Origin: Mycobacterium marinum
GTDB lineage: Bacteria > Actinomycetota > Actinomycetes > Mycobacteriales > Mycobacteriaceae
Direction of reading: 5' to 3'
DNA: 64,000 bases
NCBI RefSeq assembly: GCF_003391395.1
Contig: NZ_CP024190.1
Span: 6,014,001 to 6,078,000, forward strand
Positions 51,739-60,777 of the stretch are shown piece after piece. Within the stretch, counting starts at the first letter, position 1. Each line of letters opens with the position of its first letter. Position numbers and translations under genes: made by a program. Below the pieces are notes generated by a model. That model saw nothing but the letters and a program-made list of their open reading frames with translations. It made no database searches and was not told the DNA's origin.

Positions 51739-53694
51739 GTGACCGCCACCAGTGCTGAAGAACCGTCGTCCTACCCTCCCCCGGCCGAGTTCATCGAGCA
51801 GGCGAACGCCCTCGCCGAGTTGTACCGCGAGGCCGAAGAGGACCGGCTCGCATTCTGGGCCAAACAGGCCGACCGGTTGTCCTGGGCCACCCCATTCGGT
51901 GAGGTCCTGGACTGGTCGGATGCGCCGTTCGCCAAATGGTTTGTCGGCGGCAAGCTCAACGTCGCTTACAACTGCGTGGATCGCCATGTCGAGGCCGGCA
52001 ACGGGGATCGCGTCGCGATCCACTGGGTAGGCGAGCCGATCGAGGACAGCCGCACGCTGACCTACGCCGATCTGCAGGCCGAAGTATCCAAGGCGGCCAA
52101 CGCGCTGACCGGCCTCGGCCTGGTGGCCGGCGACCGGGTCGCCATCTATCTGCCGTTGATCCCCGAGGCCGTGATCGCGATGCTGGCCTGCGCGCGGCTG
52201 GGAATCATGCACAGCGTGGTCTTCGGCGGTTTTACCGCCAACGCTCTACACGCCCGGATCGTCGACGCCCAGGCCAAGCTGCTGATCACGAGCGACGGGC
52301 AGTTCCGTCGCGGCCATCCGGCTCCGCTCAAGGACGCGGCCGACGAGGCGGTCAGTCAGCCGGACAGCCCCGTCGAGCATGTCCTGGTGGTGCGGCGCAC
52401 CGGAATCGACGTGTCCTGGAACGACGAACGCGACCTGTGGTGGCATGACGTCGTCGACTCGGCGTCACCCGAACACACACCGGAGCCCTTCGACGCCGAG
52501 CAGCCACTGTTTCTGCTGTACACGTCGGGGACCACGGGCAAGCCCAAGGGCATCGTGCACACCAGCGGCGGCTACCTCACCCAGTGCTGTTACACGGTGC
52601 ACACCATCTTCGACGTCAAGCCCGCGACCGACGTGTTCTGGTGCACCGCCGACATCGGCTGGGTCACCGGCCACACCTATGGCGTGTACGGTCCGCTGGC
52701 CAACGGCATCACCGAGGTCCTCTACGAGGGCACCCCCAATACGCCCGACGAACACCGTCACTTCCAGATCATCGAAAAATACGGTGTCACAATCTATTAC
52801 ACCGCCCCGACGCTGATTCGCACCTTCATGAAATGGGGCCGCGCGATCCCGGACGCACATAACCTGTCCAGCCTGCGGCTGCTGGGCTCGGTCGGCGAAC
52901 CGATCAACCCCGAGGCCTGGCGCTGGTACCGCGACGTCGTCGGCGCCGGAAACACGCCGATTGTGGACACCTGGTGGCAGACCGAGACCGGCTCGGCGAT
53001 GATCTCACCGCTGCCCGGGATCGCGGCGGCAAAACCCGGGTCGGCGATGACTCCGCTGCCCGGCATCTCGGCCAAGGTGGTCGACGATCATGGCGATCCG
53101 CTGGCCCCGGAGACCGATGAGGGCACGCACGTCACCGGCTACCTGGTCCTGGACCAGCCATGGCCATCGATGCTGCGCGGCATCTGGGGCGACCCCGCGC
53201 GATTCCACTACGCCTACTGGTCGAAGTTCGAGGACAAGGGCTACTACTTCGCCGGGGACGGGGCCCGCCTCGACTCCGACGGGGCGATCTGGGTGCTGGG
53301 CCGTATCGATGACGTGATGAACGTGTCCGGGCACCGCATCTCCACCGCGGAGGTGGAATCGGCACTCGTCGGTCACCCGGGTGTGGCTGAGGCGGCGGTC
53401 GTCGGGGTGGTCGACGACACCACCACGCAGGCCATCTGCGCGTTCGTCGTGCTACGCGGCAACTACGAGCAGCACGACGGGACCAGCGACGAGTTGCGCG
53501 CCGAGGTGGCCGAGGCGATCTCGCCCATCGCCCGCCCACGGGAGGTCCACGTGGTGCCGGAGCTGCCCAAGACCCGCAGCGGCAAGATCATGCGGCGGCT
53601 GCTGCGTGACATCGCCGAAAAGCGTGAGCTCGGCGATACCTCGACACTGCTCGATCCCACGGTGTTCGACGCGATTCGCAACGCCGCCAAATAG
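51739..53694 (+). CDS. acs: Acetyl-coenzyme A synthetase
   Basis: Makes acetyl-CoA from acetate, ATP and CoA through acetyl-AMP. 651 residues. The phosphate loop is YTSGTTGKPKG near 261, then the acetate pocket WWQTETGSAMISP near 410, the hinge region AGDGARLDSDGAIWVLGRID near 505 and the lysine-acetylation motif PKTRSGKIMRR near 610. cAMP-dependent acetylation of this Lys is known in mycobacteria, and a cyclase and CRP are in the same window. I chose the GTG at 51739, after TAGGAG, giving the Mtb length; an ATG at 51712 is in frame but lacks a site. Confidence 0.95.
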   Translation: MTATSAEEPSSYPPPAEFIEQANALAELYREAEEDRLAFWAKQADRLSWATPFGEVLDWSDAPFAKWFVGGKLNVAYNCVDRHVEAGNGDRVAIHWVGEPIEDSRTLTYADLQAEVSKAANALTGLGLVAGDRVAIYLPLIPEAVIAMLACARLGIMHSVVFGGFTANALHARIVDAQAKLLITSDGQFRRGHPAPLKDAADEAVSQPDSPVEHVLVVRRTGIDVSWNDERDLWWHDVVDSASPEHTPEPFDAEQPLFLLYTSGTTGKPKGIVHTSGGYLTQCCYTVHTIFDVKPATDVFWCTADIGWVTGHTYGVYGPLANGITEVLYEGTPNTPDEHRHFQIIEKYGVTIYYTAPTLIRTFMKWGRAIPDAHNLSSLRLLGSVGEPINPEAWRWYRDVVGAGNTPIVDTWWQTETGSAMISPLPGIAAAKPGSAMTPLPGISAKVVDDHGDPLAPETDEGTHVTGYLVLDQPWPSMLRGIWGDPARFHYAYWSKFEDKGYYFAGDGARLDSDGAIWVLGRIDDVMNVSGHRISTAEVESALVGHPGVAEAAVVGVVDDTTTQAICAFVVLRGNYEQHDGTSDELRAEVAEAISPIARPREVHVVPELPKTRSGKIMRRLLRDIAEKRELGDTSTLLDPTVFDAIRNAAK

Positions 53695-53702
53695 CTCAGG
53701 CC

Positions 53703-54401
53703 TCAGCCCGGTACTGGGACGAACCCCGATCCGGGCCGGTTCTTGGCCGCGATGTCGTCCAGGTCGGCGTTCATCGACATCACCACGGCGGGGGTGTGCA
53801 GCGGGATGTATTTGGTGATGCAGGTGGGCAGGCTGTCACTGAACGCGCCATGAATCATCCCGACCAGCATGTTGTTGACCGTCACCGGCGCCCCGGAGTC
53901 GCCGGGGCCGCCACAGACCTGCATCAGGATGGTTCCGGGATCCTGGCCCGGCCCCCAGGTCACCCCGCAGGAGTTGCCCGTAGTGCGGCCCTGCTTGCAC
54001 GCGATCTGCCCGAAGGTGGGGTCCGGGCCGATGCCGTTGATCGCAAAGTCGTTGAAGTTGGCCACCGGTGTCACCTTGGCCGGATCGAACTTGATCACCG
54101 CATAGTCAAGGCTGTCGTTGCCGGCAACCATGGTGCCCACCACGCCCTTGTCTTCGGCCCCTTCGGCGGCGACCGGGGCGCCGGGACCCCCGCAGTGCGC
54201 GGAGCTGAAACCGATGAGATCGCCGTTCTTGTCGTGCCCGATGGTGGTCAGGGTGCACAAAGTGCCCCCGTTGACGACGATGCCGGCACCGCCACCCAAC
54301 GGAACCTTGTCGTCGGCAGCCGCGGCGTTGGCGGGCCCGAACACAAGGGCCAAGAGCACGGTCACGATCGCCGACGAAATGCGGCGGTGTGCCGTCTGCA
54401 A
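53703..54401 (-). CDS. Secreted trypsin-like serine protease (Rv3668c-like)
   Basis: A 232-residue protein with a Sec signal peptide (residues 1-28, cleaved near PANAAAAD) and a chymotrypsin-fold domain. The triad is visible: His in SSAHCGG near 69, Asp in SLDYAVI near 100 and Ser in GGPGDSGAPV near 169. Cys residues flank the active sites (LCTLTT, ACKQG, SCGV, VCGG). It starts at a TTG, supported by GGGAG 7 bases upstream. It acts outside the membrane; the substrate is unknown. It is convergent with acs, 8 bases between stops. Confidence 0.85.
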   Translation of the reverse strand: MQTAHRRISSAIVTVLLALVFGPANAAAADDKVPLGGGAGIVVNGGTLCTLTTIGHDKNGDLIGFSSAHCGGPGAPVAAEGAEDKGVVGTMVAGNDSLDYAVIKFDPAKVTPVANFNDFAINGIGPDPTFGQIACKQGRTTGNSCGVTWGPGQDPGTILMQVCGGPGDSGAPVTVNNMLVGMIHGAFSDSLPTCITKYIPLHTPAVVMSMNADLDDIAAKNRPGSGFVPVPG

Positions 54402-54626
54402 AGTGGTACTCCCGTCGGCTGGTCAAACATCAGAACAGATGCGCCAGTGTAGATGATCGCGGGACCTGCCCCGTTGCTGTTGGAATGGTGCGCAAGCGTC
54501 AATTAACCGGCTTGATCCGGCCCCGTCCCGCGCGGTGATCGACTCGCCTCGTACGGCACCGAAGCGCATGGCAACATAATCCGCGACGACCGCCAAACCG
54601 CGGCCGTCAAATCGAGAGGACCGTCT

Positions 54627-55145
54627 GTGAGCAAACCTGATCGCAAGAACGGTGTGCCCAGCACGCTGACCACGATTCCGTTGGCGGACCCGCATGCCAT
54701 GCCGGCTGAGCCGTCGATCGGCGACCTGATCAAAGACGCGACAACTCAGATGTCGACGCTGGTGCGGGCCGAGGTGGAACTGGCGCGCGCCGAGATCACG
54801 CGTGATGTCAAGAAGGGCCTGACGGGCAGCGTTTTCTTCATCGCCGCCCTGGTGGTGCTGTTCTACTCCACCTTTTTCTTGTTCTTTTTCCTCGCCGAGT
54901 TGCTCGACACCTGGCTATGGCGTTGGGTGGCGTTTCTCATCGTGTTCGGCCTCATGGTTTTGACCACTGGCATGCTCGCCTTGCTGGGTTTCTTGAAAGT
55001 CCGCCGGATCCGAGGACCACGACAAACCATCGAGTCGGTCAAGGAGACCCGCACCGCGCTGATTCCGGGCCACGACAAGTCCATCGCGGTCGAACCCTCC
55101 GCCCCCGCGCCCGGCAAGCCGGTCACCGATCCTTCGGGTTGGTAA
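54627..55145 (+). CDS. Holin-X-like (actinobacterial phage holin family) membrane protein (Rv3669-like)
   Basis: A 172-residue protein. The amphipathic segment SIGDLIKDATTQMSTLVRAE near 35-54 and VELARAEITRDVKKG precede two strong TM helices (residues ~73-95 and 103-125). A disordered Pro/Ala-rich tail follows. This matches the Phage_holin_3_6 family, common and chromosomal in actinobacteria and not evidence of a prophage. It starts at a GTG and ends directly against the ephE ATG. Confidence 0.82.
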   Translation: MSKPDRKNGVPSTLTTIPLADPHAMPAEPSIGDLIKDATTQMSTLVRAEVELARAEITRDVKKGLTGSVFFIAALVVLFYSTFFLFFFLAELLDTWLWRWVAFLIVFGLMVLTTGMLALLGFLKVRRIRGPRQTIESVKETRTALIPGHDKSIAVEPSAPAPGKPVTDPSGW

Positions 55146-56111
55146 ATGCCCGCACCAGATCCGTCGATCACCCGCATCGACGGGCCATGGCGCCATCTGG
55201 ACATCCACGCCAACGGCATCCGGTTTCATGTGGTCGAGGCCGTCCCGGCCGGCCAGCGCGATAACGCACCGAGCACCACCCAGCCCCTGGTGATGCTGTT
55301 GCACGGGTTCGGGTCGTTTTGGTGGTCCTGGCGTCATCAGCTGCGCGGGCTCACCGGTGCCCGGGTGGTCGCCGTCGACCTGCGCGGTTACGGCGGCAGC
55401 GACAAACCGCCCCGCGGCTATGACGGCTGGACCCTGGCCGGCGATACGGCCGGACTGATCCGTGCGCTCGGACATTCCTCGGCCACCCTGGTCGGCCACG
55501 CTGACGGCGGGCTGGCTTGCTGGACCACCGCGCTACTGCATCCCCGATTGGTGCGCGCCATCGCGTTGATCAGCTCACCGCACCCGGCCGCGCTGCGGCG
55601 ATCCACCCTGACCAGGCGCGATCAGGGGCGCGCGCTGTTGCCGACGTTGTTGCGCTACCAGGTGCCGCTGTGGCCCGAGCGTTTGCTGACCCGGGATAAC
55701 GCCGAGGAAATCGAACGGCTGATCCGCAGCCGCACCAGCGCCAAATGGGCGGCCTCGGAAGATTTCTCGCAGAGCATCGGCTATCTGCGGCGGGCCATCC
55801 AGATCCCGGCCGCCGCGCACTGCGCACTGGAGTACCAGCGCTGGGCGGTGCGCAGCCAGCTACGCGGGGAAGGCCACCGATTCATGCGCTCCATGAATCA
55901 ACGCCCCGGCGTCCCCATCTTGCACCTACGCGGCGACGCCGATCCCTACGTCCTGGCCGCCCCGGTGGAGCGCACCCAACGTTATGCACCGCACGGACGC
56001 TACGTGTCGGTCGCCGGCGTGGGCCATTACAGCCATGAGGAAGCGCCCGAAGAGATCAACCGGCACCTGATGCGGTTTTTCGAGCAGACCCGCGACGCGC
56101 GGCTCAGCTGA
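55146..56111 (+). CDS. ephE: Epoxide hydrolase EphE (alpha/beta hydrolase)
   Basis: A 321-residue alpha/beta hydrolase. The oxyanion motif is LHGFGSFWWSW near 49, nucleophile Asp in VGHADGG near 119, acid Asp in LRGDADPYV near 262 and His in GVGHYSHEE near 292. The cap domain is Arg-rich. The ATG immediately follows the holin-like gene stop (TAA-ATG), so translation is coupled. Mtb EphE is grouped with epoxide hydrolases by sequence; a lipid epoxide substrate is possible. Tail-to-tail overlap of 8 nt with marP. Confidence 0.88.
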   Translation: MPAPDPSITRIDGPWRHLDIHANGIRFHVVEAVPAGQRDNAPSTTQPLVMLLHGFGSFWWSWRHQLRGLTGARVVAVDLRGYGGSDKPPRGYDGWTLAGDTAGLIRALGHSSATLVGHADGGLACWTTALLHPRLVRAIALISSPHPAALRRSTLTRRDQGRALLPTLLRYQVPLWPERLLTRDNAEEIERLIRSRTSAKWAASEDFSQSIGYLRRAIQIPAAAHCALEYQRWAVRSQLRGEGHRFMRSMNQRPGVPILHLRGDADPYVLAAPVERTQRYAPHGRYVSVAGVGHYSHEEAPEEINRHLMRFFEQTRDARLS

Positions 56112-57306
56112 CGCAGGATCCGGTGGCGACGCGCTCGGTAGCGCCGATCCTGGCCAGCTGACTGGCCACCTCGCCGGAGGTGAGGACAAACCCGGTGTCC
56201 GGGTCGTCGACCGCCGCGCCGAACACCACGCCAAGCACTTGGCCGTTGAGATCAATCAGCGGCCCGCCCGAATCACCTTGCTCCACGTTGGCCCTGATGG
56301 TGTAGACGTCGCGGGTCACCGGCTGCGGGTTGCGGTAGATGTCGGGGCCGCTGAGTCGGATGGCCTCGCGAATCCTGGCCGGAGTCGCGGTGAAATTCCC
56401 GCCGCCGGGATAACCCAGCACCACCACGTTGGTACCGGTTGGCGCTTCCCGCTCGGCGAAGATCAGTGGTGGCGGCGGCAAACCCGGCACGGCCAGGATC
56501 GCGATGTCCACCGAGGGGTCATAGGAGACCACCGTGGCATCCAGCGGCTTGCCGCTGGCAAACACCTGCACACTGTTGGCCCCCGCCACCACGTGGGCAT
56601 TGGTCATCACCCGGTCCGGCGCGATCACGAAGCCGCTGCCTTCGAGCACCTTCTGGCAACTCGGCGCCAAGCTGCGGATCTTGAGCACGCTTGGCGCGGT
56701 GGCCTCGACCACCGGATTTCGCGCCAGCGCCGGATCTGGCGAGGCGACCGGAATGACCGGGGTGCGACTGAACGGCTCCAAGACGGCCGGCAGACCCGAC
56801 GTGTTCAGCAACCCCGAGAGTCGCTTGGGCACCGTCTTGAGCCAGGTGGGCGCCACCTCGTTGACCTGAGCCAGTACCCGCGAACCACGGACCGCCGCCG
56901 CCAGCTCCGGTTGATCCTTGGACTGTGTCAACGGCGTCGCCAACAACCACGCCGCGGTCAGCACCACAACGAGCTGCACTCCGACCCCGATGACGGAGTC
57001 GATCACTCGAATCGGCCGGTTACGGATCGCGCCGCGGACGGCCCGTCCCAGCACCACGCCGGCGACCTCGCCGACCACCACCAGCCCCAAGATCAGGAAC
57101 AGCGCGGCGAAAAGTTTTGCCCGCGGGGCGTTGATGTGGCTGACGATATGGGGCGCCAGCAACACACCCGCGATCGCACCCAGCAGCACACCGGCGAAGG
57201 ACAGCATCGAGCCCAGAGCGCCGGAGCGCCAGCCGGAGACAGCGGCGATGAAGGCGACCGCCAAGACGGCGATGTCCAGCCACTGTGACGGGGTCATCGA
57301 GTTCAT
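56104..57306 (-). CDS. marP: Periplasmic serine protease MarP (acid resistance)
   Basis: A 400-residue protease anchored by four N-terminal TM helices (CvpA-like, residues ~10-130), with an extracytoplasmic trypsin-like domain. The triad is His238 (TNAHVV), Asp267 (SVDIAIL) and Ser346 (GDSGGP). Cys217 (SCQKV) and the Cys near the end (SCVS) match the disulfide that stabilises Mtb MarP. In Mtb it keeps intrabacterial pH in acid and activates peptidoglycan hydrolases. ATG 57306 overlaps the Nudix stop; ATG 57297 gives the 397-residue form known from Mtb. Confidence 0.94.
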   Translation of the reverse strand: MNSMTPSQWLDIAVLAVAFIAAVSGWRSGALGSMLSFAGVLLGAIAGVLLAPHIVSHINAPRAKLFAALFLILGLVVVGEVAGVVLGRAVRGAIRNRPIRVIDSVIGVGVQLVVVLTAAWLLATPLTQSKDQPELAAAVRGSRVLAQVNEVAPTWLKTVPKRLSGLLNTSGLPAVLEPFSRTPVIPVASPDPALARNPVVEATAPSVLKIRSLAPSCQKVLEGSGFVIAPDRVMTNAHVVAGANSVQVFASGKPLDATVVSYDPSVDIAILAVPGLPPPPLIFAEREAPTGTNVVVLGYPGGGNFTATPARIREAIRLSGPDIYRNPQPVTRDVYTIRANVEQGDSGGPLIDLNGQVLGVVFGAAVDDPDTGFVLTSGEVASQLARIGATERVATGSCVS

Positions 57307-58121
57307 CGCAGCCCACCCTGCTCGCCGACCAGCGCCATCGCGTCATCCAGCTCACGCAGGTCGCTGGTATCCCAGGGCTCCGACCACCCCGCAACATCAA
57401 GCACTGCCGAAATCACCTGGCCAGTGAATCCCCAAACCAGCATTTGATTCAGCAGAAACGCCGGTCCGGCCCAGCGCCGGCTCAACGTACGCCGGTACAC
57501 CATCAGCCGGTTGGCCGGATTGATGAAGGCTCGGACCGGAACTCGCGCCACGATCGCCGTTTCGGCCTCGTTGATGACGTTCACCGGACCGGGATCGGCC
57601 GAGTAGGCCAGGACCGGAACGACGTGGAAGCGCGAGGGCGCAATGAAGGTCCGCTCCATGGTGACCAGGGGATGAAGCCTGCTGACGTCGAGCCCGGTTT
57701 CTTCGTGGGCCTCACGCAAGGCGGTGGCAACCGGCCCGTCGTCGCCGGGATCGGACGCACCTCCGGGAAAGGCCGCCTGACCGGCATGGTGGCGCAACGT
57801 CGACGCTCGCACCGTCAGCAGCAGGTCGGCATCGGTGGGCACCCGGCCGTCGGCCGACTCCGGACCCGAGAACAGCACCAGAACCGCGGCATCGCGCTCG
57901 TCGCGACGCAACGATGCGGTCGAGCTGGCTGCGGTCACCATCGCCAACACGTCGGCCGGCAGCCGCCGCCGAACCGCATCGGGCACCCGATCGATGTTGT
58001 CGACCAGTGGGCGCAGCCAGGACGGACCGACCTCAGGAGTCAGGGCAACGGTCGCGTTCACCGGTGCCTCCTTGTCGGGCTGGTCGGGCCGGTCGGGCAG
58101 GTTAGGCCAAGCGCTCGTCAC
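57303..58121 (-). CDS. Nudix hydrolase, coenzyme A pyrophosphatase type (Rv3672c-like)
   Basis: A 272-residue Nudix protein. The Nudix box is complete in GGASDPGDDGPVATALREAH followed by EETGLDV near residues 112-138, and FPGGASDPGD precedes it as in CoA diphosphatases (NudL/YeaB group). Probable cytosolic housekeeping hydrolase of CoA derivatives. It starts at a GTG overlapping the thioredoxin-like gene stop and itself overlaps marP, so the three are coupled. Confidence 0.88.
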   Translation of the reverse strand: MTSAWPNLPDRPDQPDKEAPVNATVALTPEVGPSWLRPLVDNIDRVPDAVRRRLPADVLAMVTAASSTASLRRDERDAAVLVLFSGPESADGRVPTDADLLLTVRASTLRHHAGQAAFPGGASDPGDDGPVATALREAHEETGLDVSRLHPLVTMERTFIAPSRFHVVPVLAYSADPGPVNVINEAETAIVARVPVRAFINPANRLMVYRRTLSRRWAGPAFLLNQMLVWGFTGQVISAVLDVAGWSEPWDTSDLRELDDAMALVGEQGGLR

Positions 58122-58771
58122 GCCGGGTTTCCGACCGCAGCCGCAATCTCGTCGGCGCTGCCGAAAGCTCGCGGCAGGGTTTGGGCCACGCTACCGTCCG
58201 GCCGCAGGAGCACAGTCGCGGGCATCACATTCGCGACCCCCAGCGCGGCCGCCACCTTGCGGCGGCCATCTTGCAGGGTCGGCAACCGAACGCCGAGGTC
58301 GGCCAATTCCACCAGCGCGGCGGCTTCATTCTCGTCCTGGTGAACGGTCAGCACGGTCACCTCGGATCCAACGCGTCGCTGGTACTCGACCAACGCCGGC
58401 AATTCGGCCGTGCACTCCGCGCACCAATACGCCCACAGATTGAGCAGCACCCGGCGGCCGGCCACGGCGGAGGCGACATCGACGGGCGCACCGTTGGCCG
58501 CGCATTCCACCACCACACCCTGCAACCGGGCCGGGCCGGGACCAGCGCCGCCGGCCGGACAGGGCGGCAGGTTCGCGCGCCGTCGTGGCCCGGCCAGGGC
58601 AGCCGGCGTGTCAGCATCACGATGTTCACGCGCGACCGGCGCACCGGTGTGCCCCGCCGGCCCGGAACCCTCACGCAGCTGGGCGGCCAACGCGATTATC
58701 AGCGCGACCACTACCGCCAGCACCGCAATGGTCCAGCGAGCCCCAGGTGTCAGCCGCGTCAGCTCCGGCAC
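58118..58771 (-). CDS. Membrane-anchored thioredoxin-like protein, TlpA/ResA type (Rv3673c-like)
   Basis: About 217 residues. One N-terminal TM helix (WTIAVLAVVVALIIALAAQL, residues ~12-31) is followed by a Pro/Arg linker and a thioredoxin fold with CxxC in YWCAECTAELP near 122. A further Cys pair lies before it (PPCPAG, VECAANG). It would work outside the membrane in thiol exchange, such as reducing proteins for cytochrome c assembly or mending disulfides. GTG start at 58771 is chosen, 10 bases past nth; the open frame further up is inside nth. Confidence 0.85.
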   Translation of the reverse strand: MPELTRLTPGARWTIAVLAVVVALIIALAAQLREGSGPAGHTGAPVAREHRDADTPAALAGPRRRANLPPCPAGGAGPGPARLQGVVVECAANGAPVDVASAVAGRRVLLNLWAYWCAECTAELPALVEYQRRVGSEVTVLTVHQDENEAAALVELADLGVRLPTLQDGRRKVAAALGVANVMPATVLLRPDGSVAQTLPRAFGSADEIAAAVGNPA

Positions 58772-58781
58772 TATCGCGCGG

Positions 58782-59579
58782 TCACAGCCCGGCCATGGCC
58801 AGTAGGTGCTCGGTCTCCGGACCCTGCACGAGTGGCGCGGCGAGCAGCGGCTCCGTGGGACCGAGCCCATAGGAGGGGCAATCCTTGGCCAGCACGCACA
58901 CGCCGCACGCCGGTTTGCGAGCGTGGCAGACGCGGCGACCGTGGAAGATCACCCGGTGGCTCAACAGCGTCCACTCCTTGCGCTCGATCAGCTCGCCGAC
59001 CGCGTGTTCCACCTTGACCGGGTCTTCTTCGGCGGTCCAGCGCCACCGTCGCGCCAGTCGGCCGAAGTGGGTGTCCACGGTGATCCCGGGAACGTCGAAG
59101 GCATTGCCCAAGATGACGTTGGCCGTCTTGCGCCCGACCCCGGGCAGCGTCACCAGCTCCTCCATGGTGGCCGGCACCTGGCCGTCGAACCGCTCGACGA
59201 GAGCTTGCCCGAGGCCGATGAGAGAGTTCGCCTTGTTACGGTAGAAACCAGTGGGGCGGATGAGGTTTTCCAATTCGGCGCGATCGGCCTGGGCGTAATC
59301 CAGCGCTGTCTGGTATTTCGCGAACAAGTCCGGCGTCGTCAAATTCACCCGCTTGTCCGTGCTCTGCGCCGAAAGAATCGTGGCCACCGCCAACTCCAGC
59401 GGCGAGGTGAAGTCCAGCTCGCAGTACACGTGGGGAAACGCTTGTGCCAGTTTGCGATTCATCCGACGCGCCCGCCGCACCAAGGCTGTCCGGGTCTCTT
59501 CGGACCAGCGCTTGGGTAACTTGGGGGTGGACGCATTCGCGGTGGGCTTGGACTCCCCAGACGCCTTTGCCACGCTCAC
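58782..59579 (-). CDS. nth: Endonuclease III
   Basis: DNA glycosylase/AP lyase removing oxidised pyrimidines. 265 residues. The helix-hairpin-helix LPGVGRKTANV near 145 contains the catalytic Lys, and Asp in TVDTHFG follows near 166. The 4Fe-4S cluster Cys-x6-Cys-x2-Cys-x5-Cys is complete in CHARKPACGVCVLAKDC near 222-238. A 25-residue Lys/Ser-rich extension precedes the core. Start GTG 59579. Confidence 0.95.
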   Translation of the reverse strand: MSVAKASGESKPTANASTPKLPKRWSEETRTALVRRARRMNRKLAQAFPHVYCELDFTSPLELAVATILSAQSTDKRVNLTTPDLFAKYQTALDYAQADRAELENLIRPTGFYRNKANSLIGLGQALVERFDGQVPATMEELVTLPGVGRKTANVILGNAFDVPGITVDTHFGRLARRWRWTAEEDPVKVEHAVGELIERKEWTLLSHRVIFHGRRVCHARKPACGVCVLAKDCPSYGLGPTEPLLAAPLVQGPETEHLLAMAGL

Positions 59580-59635
59580 CTACGACAGAGTACTGATTTC
59601 GTGATCTCGCTGAGACCTGGTGTTGATTCGAAGCC

Positions 59636-60004
59636 GTGTTTACTCTCCTTGTGTCATGGTTGCTGGTCGCGGGTATTCCGGCGTTGCTGATTCTGACGAC
59701 GCTCGGTCTGGGTCGGCTGGAGGTAGCGCTGTCCGACGACACCGTGAGCGCTTCCGACGTCGCCGAGTTTCTCGACCACGCTCGGGCCGTCGACGTACGC
59801 ACGTTGGCCCGCGAGGGGATGCCCGAAGCATTGGAATATCTGCATCGGCGCCAAGCGCTGGCTCTCAGCGACGCCTCGGCACCAAGGGCCCTGACCGGGA
59901 AGCATCACGCCGTGCCCGGGGTGGAAGGCGCGTTCAACCACCTGCACGCCCAGTTGCGGACCAATCCGCAGTTTACGTCGACCCGACACGTGAATCGTGT
60001 GTAG
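59636..60004 (+). CDS. Small membrane-anchored protein of unknown function (Rv3675-like)
   Basis: A 122-residue protein with one N-terminal TM helix (FTLLVSWLLVAGIPALLILT) and a soluble, mostly helical remainder (SASDVAEFLDHARAVD; GMPEALEYLHRRQAL). It is always found upstream of crp in mycobacteria. No known domain. GTG start at 59636, with nth divergent 56 bases away. It ends 98 bases before crp, enough for a separate crp promoter. Confidence 0.75.
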   Translation: MFTLLVSWLLVAGIPALLILTTLGLGRLEVALSDDTVSASDVAEFLDHARAVDVRTLAREGMPEALEYLHRRQALALSDASAPRALTGKHHAVPGVEGAFNHLHAQLRTNPQFTSTRHVNRV

Positions 60005-60102
60005 CGTTGGCACGTCGTACTGATTGGCATAACCTTTAGACTCGGCAACGGTCAACAGATTGGCCCGCCCATATCACTTCGTTGGAAAGCTGAAGAGGCA
60101 AC

Positions 60103-60777
60103 GTGGACGAGATCCTGGCAAGGGCAGGAATCTTCCAAGGGGTTGAACCCGGCGCGGTCGCAGCATTAACCAAACAACTGCAGCCCGTTGACTTCCCCCG
60201 CGGACACACGGTTTTCGCTGAAGGTGAGCCCGGTGATCGGCTGTACATCATCGTCGCCGGCAAAGTGAAAATCGGACGTAGGTCGCCGGACGGCAGGGAG
60301 AACCTGCTGACCATCATGGGACCGTCCGACATGTTCGGTGAGTTGTCGATCTTCGACCCCGGACCTCGGACCTCCAGCGCGACCACAATCACCGAGGTGC
60401 GGGCGGTGTCAATGGACCGCGACGCGCTGCGGGCATGGATCGCCGATCGGCCGGAGATCGCCGAGCAGCTGCTGCGGGTTCTGGCCCGCCGGCTGCGCCG
60501 GACCAACAACAACCTGGCCGACCTCATCTTCACCAACGTGCCCGGCCGGGTGGCCAAGCAGCTGTTGCAGCTCGCGCAGCGCTTCGGCACCCAAGAGGGC
60601 GGCGCCATGCGGGTCACCCACGACTTGACTCAGGAGGAGATCGCCCAGCTGGTGGGCGCTTCCCGGGAAACGGTCAACAAGGCGCTGGCCGACTTCGCAC
60701 ATCGGGGCTGGATCCGCCTGGAGGGCAAGAGCGTGCTCATCTCGGACTCCGAACGGCTGGCCCGCCGAGCCCGCTAG
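60103..60777 (+). CDS. crp: cAMP receptor protein, CRP/FNR family transcription regulator
   Basis: A 224-residue global regulator. The cNMP-binding domain (residues ~15-125) has the phosphate-binding cassette FGELSIFDPGPRTSS near 79-93, followed by the dimer helix and a winged helix-turn-helix (QEEIAQLVGASRETVNK near 177-193). It is very like Rv3676. It binds TGTGA-N6-TCACA-type sites. The GTG start has a GAGG site 8 bases before it. The membrane cyclase in this window is a plausible cAMP source. Its stop shares a CTAG with the convergent gene. Confidence 0.96.
   Translation: MDEILARAGIFQGVEPGAVAALTKQLQPVDFPRGHTVFAEGEPGDRLYIIVAGKVKIGRRSPDGRENLLTIMGPSDMFGELSIFDPGPRTSSATTITEVRAVSMDRDALRAWIADRPEIAEQLLRVLARRLRRTNNNLADLIFTNVPGRVAKQLLQLAQRFGTQEGGAMRVTHDLTQEEIAQLVGASRETVNKALADFAHRGWIRLEGKSVLISDSERLARRAR

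Noticed and set aside
54627..55145. Holin-family protein as a sign of a prophage
   Set aside because: This family is a regular chromosomal gene in mycobacteria. No phage structural, integrase or lysis genes are nearby.
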